Shown: piece by piece, positions 36,444 through 45,757 of the stretch
Numbering within the stretch: the stretch's first letter is position 1
Layout: every line of letters starts with the position of its first letter
NCBI GenBank assembly: GCA_019420905.1
Contig: JAHZGH010000006.1
Span: forward strand, 1-64,000
Length of the DNA: 64,000 nucleotides
Direction of reading: 5' to 3'
DNA from: Succinivibrionaceae bacterium
GTDB lineage: Bacteria; Pseudomonadota; Gammaproteobacteria; Enterobacterales; Succinivibrionaceae
Made by a program: the position numbers and the translations under genes
The notes under the pieces: generated by a model
Database searches by the model: none
Seen by the model: only the letters and a program-made list of their open reading frames with translations
What the model was told of the DNA's origin: nothing

Positions 36444-36482
36444 CTATTATTTCCCCATCTAAAGAGATGGGGGGAATAATAG
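36444..36482. repeat. Long perfect hairpin beside the srmB stop codon
   Basis: CTATTATTTCCCCATCT (36444-36460) pairs with AGATGGGG, GG and AATAATAG (36465-36482): 17 pairs with one G-T and one bulged G, over an AAAG loop. It ends 3 bases beyond the srmB stop. There is no T-run on the minus strand after it, so it is not a standard terminator; it could protect the 3' end of srmB mRNA. Confidence 0.7.
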
Positions 36483-36485
36483 AAC

Positions 36486-37823
36486 CTATTTTTGTTCATT
36501 TTTTGCAATTATAGCGGCTTTTCTTGCACGCTTAGCTGCAAAATCAGGTTTGCCTTTATTTTTACGGTCACGTAGGCGCTCCTTAGGCTTACGACGTTTT
36601 TCTTCATCTTTGTGTCGTTTGTCAAAGCCCCCGCCAATATTAACGCGACTTCTTTTCTTTTCTGATTGGTGTTTAATTCCTGGATTTTCAGGAAATTTAG
36701 CACAGAGATTTTTGATAGCACGTCTTTCTATATTTCTGCTTGTATATCGTTCTATTTTTTCTAAAGTAGAAATTTCTGAAGCGAGAACTAAAGAAACAAC
36801 TATACCATTAGCTCCTGCTCGAGCAGTTCTTCCTGCTCTGTGAACGTATATGGCTGCATTTGCAGGAAGATCAAAATTGTAAACATGCGATATTTCAGGA
36901 ATATCAAGGCCTCTAGCTGCAACATCTGTAGCTAGAAGCATATCTGCTTGGCCGTCTTTAAAGCGTCTCATGGCAGCTTGTCTTTCAGACATGGCCATAT
37001 CACCCTGCAGGGTAGCACATTTAAATCCCTGGCGTCTTAATGCTGCATCTAGATGCTGTAAACGATCTTTAGTCTTAATGAAAATAATGGATTTGCCTTT
37101 AACTGTTCTTAAAAGCTCGCTGATAATTTTGACTTTTTGTAAATCAGAGGCTGCATAGTAGGCACGACTTGATAATTGTTCCGGTAATTTTTCTAAGCTG
37201 CCATCGCCTGAGCCTAAGCGAATTTCAATGGGGTCATGAAGAACTGCGCTCGCAAAGTCTCTAATTCCAACTCCTTCTAATGTTGCTGAAAATAAGAGAG
37301 TTTGGCATTTATTATTGATAGATTTTGTTATTTTATTAACATCATCGAAAAAACCCATATCAAGCATGCGGTCGGCTTCATCAATAACATAGTATTCAAC
37401 GTTTTCTGTTGATATCCATTCTTTTCGCAAAAATTCAAGCATGCGTCCGGGGGTGGCAACAATAATATTAGTTTCCATCTCTCGTTGTTCAATGCGATCA
37501 GCGCCGCCTATGATAGCACCGCAGTTTAAATCTAAATTTGCGCATAATTTATTGCAAACATCAACTAATTGCAGAGCTAATTCTCTTGAGGGCTCAAGAA
37601 TTAAAGCACGAATGCCATTTTTTTTTGTTTTCAATAGCTTGTTTACTAGGGGAATTAAAAAGGCGGCACTCTTTCCTGTTCCTGTAGGTGCTCCGCCTAA
37701 GATATCAAAACCTTCACAAGCTTTAGGAATAACTAACTGCTGAATGGGGGTAGGGACTTCCCATCCACAAGCTTTTATATTTGCGTTAATAACCTCAGGC
37801 AAGTCAAAATCAGCAAATTGCAT
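36486..37823 (-). CDS. srmB: DEAD-box RNA helicase SrmB
   Basis: ATP-dependent RNA helicase that aids early 50S assembly. 445 residues: Q-motif region, Walker A APTGTGKS (45-52), DEAD at 148-151, SAT in LLFSATLEG, and HRAGRTARAG in the second RecA domain. The C-terminal 70 residues are lysine/arginine-rich, as in SrmB. LGGAPTGTGK and LLFSATLEG are closer to SrmB than to RhlE or DeaD, but the subtype is a judgement. AAGGAG precedes the ATG. sdhE ends 1 base upstream. Confidence 0.85.
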   Translation of the reverse strand: MQFADFDLPEVINANIKACGWEVPTPIQQLVIPKACEGFDILGGAPTGTGKSAAFLIPLVNKLLKTKKNGIRALILEPSRELALQLVDVCNKLCANLDLNCGAIIGGADRIEQREMETNIIVATPGRMLEFLRKEWISTENVEYYVIDEADRMLDMGFFDDVNKITKSINNKCQTLLFSATLEGVGIRDFASAVLHDPIEIRLGSGDGSLEKLPEQLSSRAYYAASDLQKVKIISELLRTVKGKSIIFIKTKDRLQHLDAALRRQGFKCATLQGDMAMSERQAAMRRFKDGQADMLLATDVAARGLDIPEISHVYNFDLPANAAIYVHRAGRTARAGANGIVVSLVLASEISTLEKIERYTSRNIERRAIKNLCAKFPENPGIKHQSEKKRSRVNIGGGFDKRHKDEEKRRKPKERLRDRKNKGKPDFAAKRARKAAIIAKNEQK

Positions 37824-38090
37824 TTATACTCCTTCGTGTCCCATACGGGAAGCATGACATTTTTTTATTAAGGCTACTATATTTTTGCGTTTTTCTGTAT
37901 TTGGGACAGCAGTGCCGTTAAACCAGCGAACAAGCTCTAAATCTGAGGCTAGTAGTAAATCCTCATAATCTTTAATAATTTCATCGCTCATTGTAGGTAA
38001 ATCAAGCTCTACAAATGGTAATAACATTAAATCTAGCTCACGCATACCTCGGCGTGATTGCCATTTTATTTTCCCTGAAATTTCTGTCAT
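37824..38090 (-). CDS. sdhE: FAD assembly factor SdhE
   Basis: Small protein of 88 residues that promotes covalent FAD attachment to SdhA and FrdA. The family motif RGxxE is present as RGMRE at 14-18, followed by the helical bundle pattern (LELVRWFNG). In a succinate producer the likely client is fumarate reductase, an inference. It sits directly upstream of srmB, 1 base apart, so they probably form one transcript. Confidence 0.9.
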   Translation of the reverse strand: MTEISGKIKWQSRRGMRELDLMLLPFVELDLPTMSDEIIKDYEDLLLASDLELVRWFNGTAVPNTEKRKNIVALIKKCHASRMGHEGV

Positions 38091-38151
38091 AGCCGTACCG
38101 CTGTTATATTTTATAAATTTTAGCTGTTAAAGCTTATAGGTAAGATTTTAT

Positions 38152-38184
38152 AAAGCGACTTTCGAGCTTTGAGGTGGTCGCTTT
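38152..38184 (-). terminator. Hairpin terminator after thyA
   Basis: AAAGCGAC (38152-38159) and GTCGCTTT (38177-38184) pair. On the minus strand the hairpin lies just after the thyA stop and is followed by a short TTTATAAAAT, so it may be a weak terminator. Confidence 0.55.
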
Positions 38185-38205
38185 AAAAGAATTTTAGTAT
38201 AAAAG

Positions 38206-39000
38206 TTATACTGCAACTGGAGCCTTTATTGGAGGATAAGGATCATAACCTTCAAGTTCAAAATCATCGTAAACATAATCAAAAATCGATGCAGCTTTGC
38301 GTTTTATAATAAGTTTAGGCAAAGCTTTTGGTTTTCTGGTCAATTGCAATTTAACTTGATCAAAATGATTATGATAGATGTGGGTATCACCGCCAGTCCA
38401 TACAAAATCTCCAACTTCTAAGTTGCAGTCCTTAGCTATCATCATGGTCAATAATGAATAGCTTGCAATATTAAATGGTACTCCTAGGAACATATCACAG
38501 CTGCGTTGATAGAGTTGGCATGAAAGTTTGCCATTGGCAACATAGAACTGGAATAGGGTATGACAAGGAGGCAAAGCCATACGCTCAATATCTCCAGGAT
38601 TCCAGGCACAAACAATAATGCGTCGAGAATCGGGATTATTTTTAATCATATCGACTGCATTTTTGAGTTGATCTATGTGGCGCCCATCGGCTGTTTCAAA
38701 ATCACGCCACTGTTTGCCGTAAACAGGGCCAAGATTGCCGTTTTCATCGGCCCATTCATTCCAAATTTTGACCCCGTTTTCGGTAAGATAACGAATATTA
38801 GTAGATCCGCTAATAAACCACAGCAGCTCATGGATAATGGATTTTAAATGCACTTTTTTAGTTGTCAAAAGAGGAAAACCCTGAGACAGATCAAAGCGCA
38901 TCTGAGTACCAAAAATTGAACGGGTACCAACTCCGGTGCGATCGGAACGATCAGCACCTTCATCCATAATTTTTTTTACTAAGTCAAGATAAACTTGCAA
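38206..39000 (-). CDS. thyA: Thymidylate synthase ThyA
   Basis: Converts dUMP to dTMP with methylene-tetrahydrofolate. 264 residues, exactly the E. coli length, with catalytic C146 in LPPCHTLFQF and the folate-site RSCDMFLGVPFNIASY. The start codon is TTG at 39000, with GGAG 7 bases upstream; the product then aligns with E. coli from residue 1. lgt, which lies between ptsP and thyA in E. coli, is absent. Confidence 0.97.
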   Translation of the reverse strand: MQVYLDLVKKIMDEGADRSDRTGVGTRSIFGTQMRFDLSQGFPLLTTKKVHLKSIIHELLWFISGSTNIRYLTENGVKIWNEWADENGNLGPVYGKQWRDFETADGRHIDQLKNAVDMIKNNPDSRRIIVCAWNPGDIERMALPPCHTLFQFYVANGKLSCQLYQRSCDMFLGVPFNIASYSLLTMMIAKDCNLEVGDFVWTGGDTHIYHNHFDQVKLQLTRKPKALPKLIIKRKAASIFDYVYDDFELEGYDPYPPIKAPVAV

Positions 39001-39015
39001 GATTATTCTCCAAAA

Positions 39016-41301
39016 TTATTTATTAGCCAGACGTAAATCATCTATGTCAATAATTCGATTTAGGCCTTGGTTAGCAGCATATTCATGATAAAGAGAACGA
39101 ATTTTAGCACTATTATCTAGAGTTAATGCAATTTGTCCTATTTTCTGAAGATCTGCGAAGCTAACGCGGCGACAGATGTATTTTACTCGGGCTAATTCGG
39201 AATAATTCATGCTTAGGCATTTATAACCTAAAGATAGTAACATTATCGAGCCTAAAGGATCTCCCGCAATTTCTCCACAAACAGAGATTGGCTTGCCTAA
39301 TCTATGGCATTCATCATGCAGGTATTTTAAGCATCTAATTACTGCAGGATTGAAGGCATCAAAAAAGCGGCAAACTTTTGGATTAGATCTGTCCACAGCC
39401 ATTAGATATTGAATAAGGTCATTTGAGCCTATGGAGAAGAAATCTGCTTCCTTAGCAATTTCTGGTAAAACATAGGCTATGCTAGGGACTTCGATCATAA
39501 CTCCAAAGCGTGGCGGATTAACCGGTTTATTAGTCTGTACAATGATTTCTTTTATGGCCTCATTTAAGATTTTTTTAAAACTTATGACTTCTTCTAAACG
39601 CGAGACCATAGGAATCATAATTTCAAGATTTCCAAATTCTTGCTGTGCAAGCAACATTGAGCGTAGCTGCGTTTTAAGAATATTGGGCTGATCTAAGGTG
39701 ACTCTGATTCCTCTCCAGCCTAGAGCTGGGTTTCCTTCTTCAATTGGCAGATATGAAAGACCTTTGTCTCCTCCAATATCAAGAGTACGCATGCATACAG
39801 GGTAGCCTTTAAATTGTTCTAAAAGCTTGCGATACCATTCAGTTTGCTGCATTTCACTTGGGAATGTTTGTGAAATCATAAAGGCGATTTCTGTTCGGTA
39901 AAGGCCAATACCGTCAGTTTGTGCAGCTAGATCATCGGATTCATTGTGACTTAAGCCTGCGTTTAGCTGAATTTTTAGCTCAACATTATCGAGAGTAACT
40001 GCTTTTTTATTTTTTTCTGCTGAGAATAAATCAGCTTGCTCTCGATTTTGTGAAATTAATTGGCGATATTCGTCAATTACGCTTTGAGAAGGCTCTATTA
40101 AAACTTCACTATTGTGTCCATCAATAATAACAGTACGCCCATCAACTTCATTTAAATTAAGTTGAACACTAATTACAGCAGGAATTCCTAAATCGCGAGC
40201 TAAAATAGCAGTGTGGGAACTAGTAGTATTATCTACGGTTATGAAGCCGGCAATATTGTTACGGTCTAGCTCAGCCACCATAGCAGCAGGTAAATTTTTT
40301 ACTACTAAAATAATTTTTTCGTGATCTACCTTGACGCTTTGAGCTGATGTATGTACAAGTCTTGAAATAATAATTTGAGCAAAATCACGAGCGTCAAAAT
40401 ATTTTTCCTTAAGACCATTTAATTTAAATTTCTGTAATCTTTTTTCAGTTACAACTTTGATTGCAGAAGAGGCTAAAAGACCGTTATCTAGAATTTCTGA
40501 TGTTACTTCATCTTGGAATGTTGGATCGTCAAGCATGCTGCCGTAGCCTGAAAGGTAGCCATTAGCTGCTTGGTCATTATGCTGTTCCTGCATTTCTAAT
40601 GTTGCCTGATCCATTTCCGTCTGCAATTGAAAAATAGCTTGGTTAAATAGCTCTAACTGCATATCTCGATCTTCTGTACAAGTAATCGGTACATCATCAA
40701 GATTTAAGGTAGGTTGCCATACAACTGCTTTTGCAATGGCAATTCCTCCTGTGCCGCTTTCACCACGACAGCGTTTGATATTAGCTTCGCTAGAGTCTCG
40801 TATATTTTTGCTTGTAGCGATTATAGAAGCTATTTGTGCCGAAAGTGTCACCATGAAAGATTCTTCTAGTTCATCAAAGCATTGTTTTTTTCTGCTTTGA
40901 ATAACTAGCACGCCTTGAAGTTCCCCTTGGTTAATTACAGGAACTCCGAGAAAAGAGAAAAATTCATCTTCTCCTATATCAGGAAGATATTTAAAATTAG
41001 GATGAGAAGGAGCATCAGCAAGGTCGAGCAGTTCTTGTTTTTGTCCAACGTAGCCTACTAAGCCTTCACCAATTTGTAAGTTTGTCTTACCAACAGCAGT
41101 TTTTTCCAAACCATCAGTTGCAGCTAATCTTAGGTATTTTTTAAATGGATCGCTAAGATAAAGAGAGCAACAATCAGCAGAAGTAACAGCTCGTATCCTT
41201 TGAACTAAGATATCGATAGCTTTATCTAAAGTATGCTGCGCGGCCACTTCTTCGGTGATTTGGCGCAGTGCCAAAAGGATCTGCGTCTGTCTTTCGTCCA
41301 T
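39016..41301 (-). CDS. ptsP: PEP-protein phosphotransferase PtsP (EI-Ntr)
   Basis: First enzyme of the nitrogen-related phosphotransferase chain; it phosphorylates NPr from phosphoenolpyruvate. 761 residues: N-terminal GAF domain (about 15-165), PEP-utiliser N-terminal domain, active-site H363 in TTSSHTAILARDLG, and the C-terminal PEP-binding barrel (GLYRTEIAFM, MIPMVSRLEE, SIGSNDLIQY, CGEIAGDP). A strong GGAGG site lies inside the end of rppH, 2 bases upstream, as in the E. coli rppH-ptsP operon. Confidence 0.96.
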   Translation of the reverse strand: MDERQTQILLALRQITEEVAAQHTLDKAIDILVQRIRAVTSADCCSLYLSDPFKKYLRLAATDGLEKTAVGKTNLQIGEGLVGYVGQKQELLDLADAPSHPNFKYLPDIGEDEFFSFLGVPVINQGELQGVLVIQSRKKQCFDELEESFMVTLSAQIASIIATSKNIRDSSEANIKRCRGESGTGGIAIAKAVVWQPTLNLDDVPITCTEDRDMQLELFNQAIFQLQTEMDQATLEMQEQHNDQAANGYLSGYGSMLDDPTFQDEVTSEILDNGLLASSAIKVVTEKRLQKFKLNGLKEKYFDARDFAQIIISRLVHTSAQSVKVDHEKIILVVKNLPAAMVAELDRNNIAGFITVDNTTSSHTAILARDLGIPAVISVQLNLNEVDGRTVIIDGHNSEVLIEPSQSVIDEYRQLISQNREQADLFSAEKNKKAVTLDNVELKIQLNAGLSHNESDDLAAQTDGIGLYRTEIAFMISQTFPSEMQQTEWYRKLLEQFKGYPVCMRTLDIGGDKGLSYLPIEEGNPALGWRGIRVTLDQPNILKTQLRSMLLAQQEFGNLEIMIPMVSRLEEVISFKKILNEAIKEIIVQTNKPVNPPRFGVMIEVPSIAYVLPEIAKEADFFSIGSNDLIQYLMAVDRSNPKVCRFFDAFNPAVIRCLKYLHDECHRLGKPISVCGEIAGDPLGSIMLLSLGYKCLSMNYSELARVKYICRRVSFADLQKIGQIALTLDNSAKIRSLYHEYAANQGLNRIIDIDDLRLANK

Positions 41302-41303
41302 GA

Positions 41304-41831
41304 TTAGCCTCCGTGCTTGAATGCACGATAAAAGTTTTTATCGCCACTTTGTAAACCGAATAGAGCCGTGGGAGCAAATTCGGTCAGAATTCGGCGATAT
41401 ACGTCGCGTTTAAATGCTACAACCTGACGCACCGGATACCAATAAGATACCCAGCGCCAGTCGTCAAATTCAGGGTGCCCTCTACGATCAAATTCAATAT
41501 GGTTTTGCTTATCTCCGATTAATGATAATAAAAACCATTTTTGTTTTTGTCCTATGCAAACAGGATGCTCAGACCATCGTATAAGGCGTTTGGGTAAGCG
41601 ATATTTGTGCCAGAAGCGAGACACAGCCAATATTTTAACCTCATCGCGTCGTAAACCTAATTCTTCATAAAGTTCACGAAACATTGCATCGGTTGGTGTT
41701 TCTCCATTATCAACACCGCCTTGAGGAAATTGCCACGAATTCTGGCGAATTCGTCTTGCCCATAAAACCTGACCTTTGCGGTTGCAGATTACAATCCCGA
41801 CATTGGGTCTGAATCCGTCCTTGTCTATCAC
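41304..41831 (-). CDS. rppH: RNA pyrophosphohydrolase RppH
   Basis: Nudix enzyme that removes pyrophosphate from mRNA 5' ends and so triggers decay. The frame reaches a TTG at 41876, but GTG at 41831 is preferred: GGCGG lies upstream, and the product begins MIDKDGFRPNVGIVICN like E. coli RppH and has 175 residues. The Nudix box is complete (GGVDNGETPTDAMFREL then YEELG, about 37-59). Forms an operon with ptsP and is divergent from mutH. Confidence 0.95.
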   Translation of the reverse strand: MIDKDGFRPNVGIVICNRKGQVLWARRIRQNSWQFPQGGVDNGETPTDAMFRELYEELGLRRDEVKILAVSRFWHKYRLPKRLIRWSEHPVCIGQKQKWFLLSLIGDKQNHIEFDRRGHPEFDDWRWVSYWYPVRQVVAFKRDVYRRILTEFAPTALFGLQSGDKNFYRAFKHGG

Positions 41832-41994
41832 AATAACCGCCAAGATAAAAAAACTGTTTAATCTCTTAATAATCAAGAGATTTGCTAATATAAGATTATC
41901 TCATAAAATCAATAATAAAAATTATTTATAGATCAAAGATTATCACTGCATTAAATGCATTTTACTTGTTAATTCATATGATTAAATTTATCTT

Positions 41995-42708
41995 ATGCGT
42001 GTTTTTAATAGTGCAAAAAAATCCTCTGCTTTAGTTTCTCCTCCTAAAAATTTTGAGGAGTTGATTTCTTATTTAGATGCAATTTGTGGCAAGAACTTGT
42101 TTGAGCTCTCTCAAAGAGTAGGTCTTAGCCTGCCGGCTTCGACACGTCAAGGAAAGGGCTTTGCTGGCGAGCTAATTGAGTTGTGTACAGGAGCTTCGGC
42201 CGGAAATGCCTCTATTCCTGATTTTCCAAATTTATGGTTAGAACTAAAGACCATTCCTGTTGACGAAAAATTGACTCCTTTAGAGTCTACTTTTATAAGT
42301 TACGCTCCTCTTACTAATATTCGTTGTTTAAGTTTTGAAAAATCTTCTTTGTATTCAAAGATTTCAAGAGTTTTGTTCGTAATTGTGCTTGCTCCAAGAA
42401 ATTTGAAAATAGCTGAAAGAAAAATTTTAGGGTATTTTTTTTGGCAGCCCTCAGAAGAGGAATTAAAAAACATCAAAGATGATTTTAACGAACTTATGGA
42501 AATGGTAAAAACAGGCAATATTGAAAGAGTTACAGCAAAGATAGGAACTGTAATTCAAATGAGGCCTAAATGCGCAAATGGAAAGCAAACTACAGATTGT
42601 ATTGGCCCAGATGGTATCTTTATAAAAACACGGCCTAGGGGATTTTATATGCGTCGCTGCTTTACGCAAAAATTATTAGAGCGTTACTGGAATAATAAAA
42701 TGGATTAG
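41995..42708 (+). CDS. mutH: DNA mismatch repair endonuclease MutH
   Basis: Nicks the unmethylated strand at hemimethylated GATC sites once activated by MutS and MutL. 237 residues. The metal-binding set D76, E83 and K85 (DFPNLWLELKT) matches the restriction-enzyme-like D-xn-E-x-K of E. coli MutH, and GKGFAGELIE carries the further acidic residue. MutH implies Dam methylation in this organism. Next to rppH as in E. coli. No obvious ribosome site near the ATG. Confidence 0.95.
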   Translation: MRVFNSAKKSSALVSPPKNFEELISYLDAICGKNLFELSQRVGLSLPASTRQGKGFAGELIELCTGASAGNASIPDFPNLWLELKTIPVDEKLTPLESTFISYAPLTNIRCLSFEKSSLYSKISRVLFVIVLAPRNLKIAERKILGYFFWQPSEEELKNIKDDFNELMEMVKTGNIERVTAKIGTVIQMRPKCANGKQTTDCIGPDGIFIKTRPRGFYMRRCFTQKLLERYWNNKMD

Positions 42709-43081
42709 TTTTGTTAAAAAAATAAATATTTTTATATAAAACAATAAATTATTATATTTTTATATCTTGTATAAAATTTATGCCTTATTTAAATAAAAGT
42801 AATCTATCTCTATGATTATTAAATATTTTTTATTAACAATAAATATTGCTTACATAAAGCTAAGCTAGCATATTTTATGTAAAATAAGTAAATATAATAT
42901 ATTGATAAATAAATTATGCTTAAAAATAAATTTTTTGTGATGTACAATATTAGCAAATAGCATTAATAAATGGCGTGTACATCACGTTTGCACATTATAA
43001 ACAACGATATAAGATGATGATAAATACACAGCAGTTATGATAGGAAATGAGTTCTTATCTTTGGATAGAGAGGGATAAGTT
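42709..43081. other. AT-rich gap between mutH and the CBM48-type gene
   Basis: About 370 bases with no gene. The notable element is the spaced inverted repeat at 42937-42985, listed separately. The rest is A/T tracts. Confidence 0.5.
42937..42985. promoter_or_regulatory. Spaced 10-base inverted repeat, possible operator pair
   Basis: GTGATGTACA (42937-42946) and TGTACATCAC (42976-42985) are exact inverted copies, each containing the palindrome TGTACA, 35 bases centre to centre. They lie about 100 bases before the small glycogen-binding-type gene. This could be a two-site operator or a long RNA hairpin. Confidence 0.4.
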
Positions 43082-43426
43082 ATGAGCGTATCTAAAAGAT
43101 TCAATGAAAAAAATAAAAAATTAACGGTTGTTTTTTATGTAAATAAAGCTGCAGCTCAGGGAGCTGAGAAAATAGATCTTCTTTGTGAGCATAATGGTTG
43201 GCAGGCTGTTGCATTAAAACCTCAAAAAAATGGAACTTTTAGAGGATCTATTACGCTTAAGGTTGGATCTCAGCCTAGTTATCAATATAAACTTAAATAT
43301 ACTTTTGCAGACGGCTCTGTTAAGTACGATAATGACTGGAATGCTGAACGTTATGTTCCTAATCCTTTTGGCGGAGAAAATTCTGTTTTTTCAGCTGTAA
43401 TTTCAAAACCAGTAGAAAATAACTAA
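43082..43426 (+). CDS. Single-domain glycogen-binding-type (CBM48/isoamylase N-terminal) protein
   Basis: 114 residues forming one immunoglobulin-like carbohydrate-binding module of the CBM48/AMPK-beta type: VVFYVNKAAAQGAEKIDLLCEHNGW, then a KLKYTFADG-type strand, then YDNDWNAERYVPNPFGGENSV, which is the end of the isoamylase early-set fold. There is no signal peptide, so it is cytoplasmic, and no catalytic domain. Near glgA and glgC, it may dock on glycogen; a specific role is inference. A GAGGGATAAG site precedes the ATG. A hairpin closes it at 43433-43449. Confidence 0.75.
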   Translation: MSVSKRFNEKNKKLTVVFYVNKAAAQGAEKIDLLCEHNGWQAVALKPQKNGTFRGSITLKVGSQPSYQYKLKYTFADGSVKYDNDWNAERYVPNPFGGENSVFSAVISKPVENN

Positions 43427-43432
43427 TTTTGT

Positions 43433-43460
43433 CCCCGCTTTAAGCGGGGAATGTTTTCTT
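43433..43460 (+). terminator. Terminator after the CBM48-type gene
   Basis: CCCCGCT (43433-43439) pairs with AGCGGGG (43443-43449) over a 3-base loop, followed by a T-rich stretch that is not continuous. Confidence 0.75.
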
Positions 43461-43526
43461 GTTTTTCAAGCATGACTTATTTAACAAGATGAAATAAAAA
43501 AATTTTTTATAAATTAAAAAAAAAAC

Positions 43527-43555
43527 TTGACAACGATCAAACTTAAGTTTAATAT
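43527..43555 (+). promoter_or_regulatory. tRNA-fMet promoter
   Basis: Perfect TTGACA (43527-43532) and TAATAT (43550-43555) with 17 bases between, preceded by A-tracts. Predicted start near 43562, only a few bases before the mature tRNA. Confidence 0.85.
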
Positions 43556-43567
43556 AGTCGACGTTGA

Positions 43568-43644
<77 letters not shown>

Positions 43645-43655
43645 GATCTAAAGTA

Positions 43656-43679
43656 GGCCACTGTTGTGGTCTTTTTTTT
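43656..43679 (+). terminator. Terminator of tRNA-fMet
   Basis: GGCCAC (43656-43661) pairs with GTGGTC (43666-43671, one G-T) over TGTT, followed by eight T. Confidence 0.9.
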
Positions 43680-44040
43680 ATGGTAAAATCCCCCACCTTT
43701 TTTTAATTCTATTAAAGAATTATCTTGTTCTAAACAATTTATTGTTAATATTTAATAATTTTATAAAAAATGCGGAATTTTGTTTCAGGATATTTTATAT
43801 AAAGAGCAAAATTTAAATCTTTATCAGCAGTTTTTATTAAAAATTAAAAATAATAAAAAGAAACGTTATCTTTCTTATTAAATTGATAATAGCAATATTT
43901 TATTAGGTTAATATTTAGAATAGGCAAAGCTAATCTTGACAGAAGGTTAAGATAAAGTTAGGAAATAAGATAAATAACTTATATTTAGATATTATTGCGG
44001 TATTAGTAGTTGTTTTATTCAGATTTTTTAATAATCAGGA
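43680..44040. other. AT-rich gap between tRNA-fMet and glgA
   Basis: About 360 bases of very AT-rich DNA with no recognisable gene or repeat. Confidence 0.5.
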
Positions 44041-44089
44041 ATAGCACCTAAAAATCTTATTACTAAAGTTAAGTTTTTTTAGGTGCTAT
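44041..44089 (-). terminator. Large hairpin after glgA
   Basis: ATAGCACCTAAAAA (44041-44054) pairs with TTTTTAGGTGCTAT (44076-44089), 14 perfect pairs with a 21-base loop. It lies 16 bases beyond the glgA stop. The T-run is within the stem, so termination is plausible but not standard. Confidence 0.6.
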
Positions 44090-44105
44090 TAAATTTATAT
44101 ATTAC

Positions 44106-45572
44106 TTACCACCATTTAGGCTTTTGTAAGGCATTTTTATATAGTTCTTCGTATTTACGGCAAGAATCTTTCCAGTTAAATCTTACTCTCATCGCATTTG
44201 TTCTAATGCGACGCATTTCATCTTGATCTTCAAGATATAAGATTAAGGTACGACGTAAGCATGAGAGCAATTCTTCTGGTGATGGCTCATTAAAGACAAA
44301 GCCATTACCTAGCTCACGATTTTGATCATAATCTATAACTGTATCCTTGAGGCCACCTACCGCTCTAACAATTGGAAGAGTACCGTAAGCTAATGAATAT
44401 ATTTGGTTTAGTCCACAAGGTTCAAAAATTGAAGGCATTAGGAAGAAGTCTGATGCAGCTTCAATTTGGTGAGCTAAGGCATTATCATAAACAGGCTGGA
44501 AAACCAATTTATTAGGATGACGGTTAGCAATTTCTTGTAATTTATGCTGTAAATTTGGATCGCCTGTTCCTTCAATAATTATTTGTACTTTATGTTGCAA
44601 GAATCTATCTAAAATAGGCAGAAGTAAGCCAATGCCTTTTTGATCTGTAAGACGGGCAACCATGCCATAAATAGGTGTATCACCAATTTCAAGGCCTAGT
44701 TTTCTTTGTAGCAGGTATTTGCCTAAGACTTTCTCATCCATGCTATTTATATTGTAGCGAATGGTTAACAATTGATCAGTTTCAGGATCCCAGTCAGAAT
44801 AATCACAACCATTGACGATGCCGCAAAGATCCTCACGTCTGTCAATAAAGTTTTGAGCCATTCCATGTCCGCCCAAATAAGTTACAAGCTCGCTTGCATA
44901 TCCAGGGCTTACAGTGTTGATTTTATCTGCATAGAAAACACCGCATTTCAAATAATTTATATATGATCCCTGAGCAATACGATCATTATAAACATTTCTA
45001 ATTTCAGGAATCATGAAAAGCTGTTGTCTATCAAATACACCTTGGAAAGCTGCATTATGGATGGTAATTACAGATCTTGTTTTATCAAAGAAAGGATCAC
45101 TGCAGTATTTAAGTCTGAGGATCATTGGGGCTAAGCCGGTATGCCAATCATTACAATGCAGAATGTCTGGCTGGAAATTTACAATTTTACAAGACTCAAT
45201 AGCAGCAGCACAGAAGAATGCGTAACGCTCGCCATTATCTCCGTAAGCCTGATTATTGTCGCCATAAAGAGAGGTTCGATCGAAATAACGAGGGCAATCT
45301 ATAAGCAACAATTCAACAGCAGAGTTTGCTAGTTGTGTTTTACGTATTTTAAATGGGATTTGTAAGTTAGGGTCGGGATTAGTTGCATTTAAAATAGCTT
45401 CTGCAACTACAGGAAAAGATTCTACGCCTTTAATAATAGAATAGCAGGGCATTACAACGACAACTTTATGCCCGTCGGACTGAAGTTGTAAAGGTAAAGC
45501 CTTGGCAACATCTGCCAAGCCTCCTGATTTAATAACTCCTGCGACTTCTGATGCTAAAAAAAGTATGTTCAC
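44106..45572 (-). CDS. glgA: Glycogen synthase GlgA (ADP-glucose)
   Basis: GT5 enzyme that elongates glycogen from ADP-glucose. The frame begins at 45593, but GTG at 45572 has GAGG 6 bases upstream and gives the normal start MNILFLASEVAGVIKSGGLADV, with the ADP-glucose loop KSGGLAD. 488 residues; C-terminal half carries GMVARLTDQKG and the catalytic EPCGLNQIYSLAYGT. Preceded by glgC, probably co-transcribed. No branching enzyme or phosphorylase is in the window. Confidence 0.95.
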   Translation of the reverse strand: MNILFLASEVAGVIKSGGLADVAKALPLQLQSDGHKVVVVMPCYSIIKGVESFPVVAEAILNATNPDPNLQIPFKIRKTQLANSAVELLLIDCPRYFDRTSLYGDNNQAYGDNGERYAFFCAAAIESCKIVNFQPDILHCNDWHTGLAPMILRLKYCSDPFFDKTRSVITIHNAAFQGVFDRQQLFMIPEIRNVYNDRIAQGSYINYLKCGVFYADKINTVSPGYASELVTYLGGHGMAQNFIDRREDLCGIVNGCDYSDWDPETDQLLTIRYNINSMDEKVLGKYLLQRKLGLEIGDTPIYGMVARLTDQKGIGLLLPILDRFLQHKVQIIIEGTGDPNLQHKLQEIANRHPNKLVFQPVYDNALAHQIEAASDFFLMPSIFEPCGLNQIYSLAYGTLPIVRAVGGLKDTVIDYDQNRELGNGFVFNEPSPEELLSCLRRTLILYLEDQDEMRRIRTNAMRVRFNWKDSCRKYEELYKNALQKPKWW

Positions 45573-45757
45573 TTCAAACCTCAACAAGTCCATGTAAAAG
45601 TTGCTAACTAATTTAAATTCATTAGCTTATCGTTTGCTAAAAATAACAATACAAAAAATTATAATCTATAAATTTTTTTAACAATTAGATCTGAGCTAAA
45701 CTTTTTATGTAACTTTAGTTTAATTTTTATTATTGAATAAATATCTAATTAAAATCG

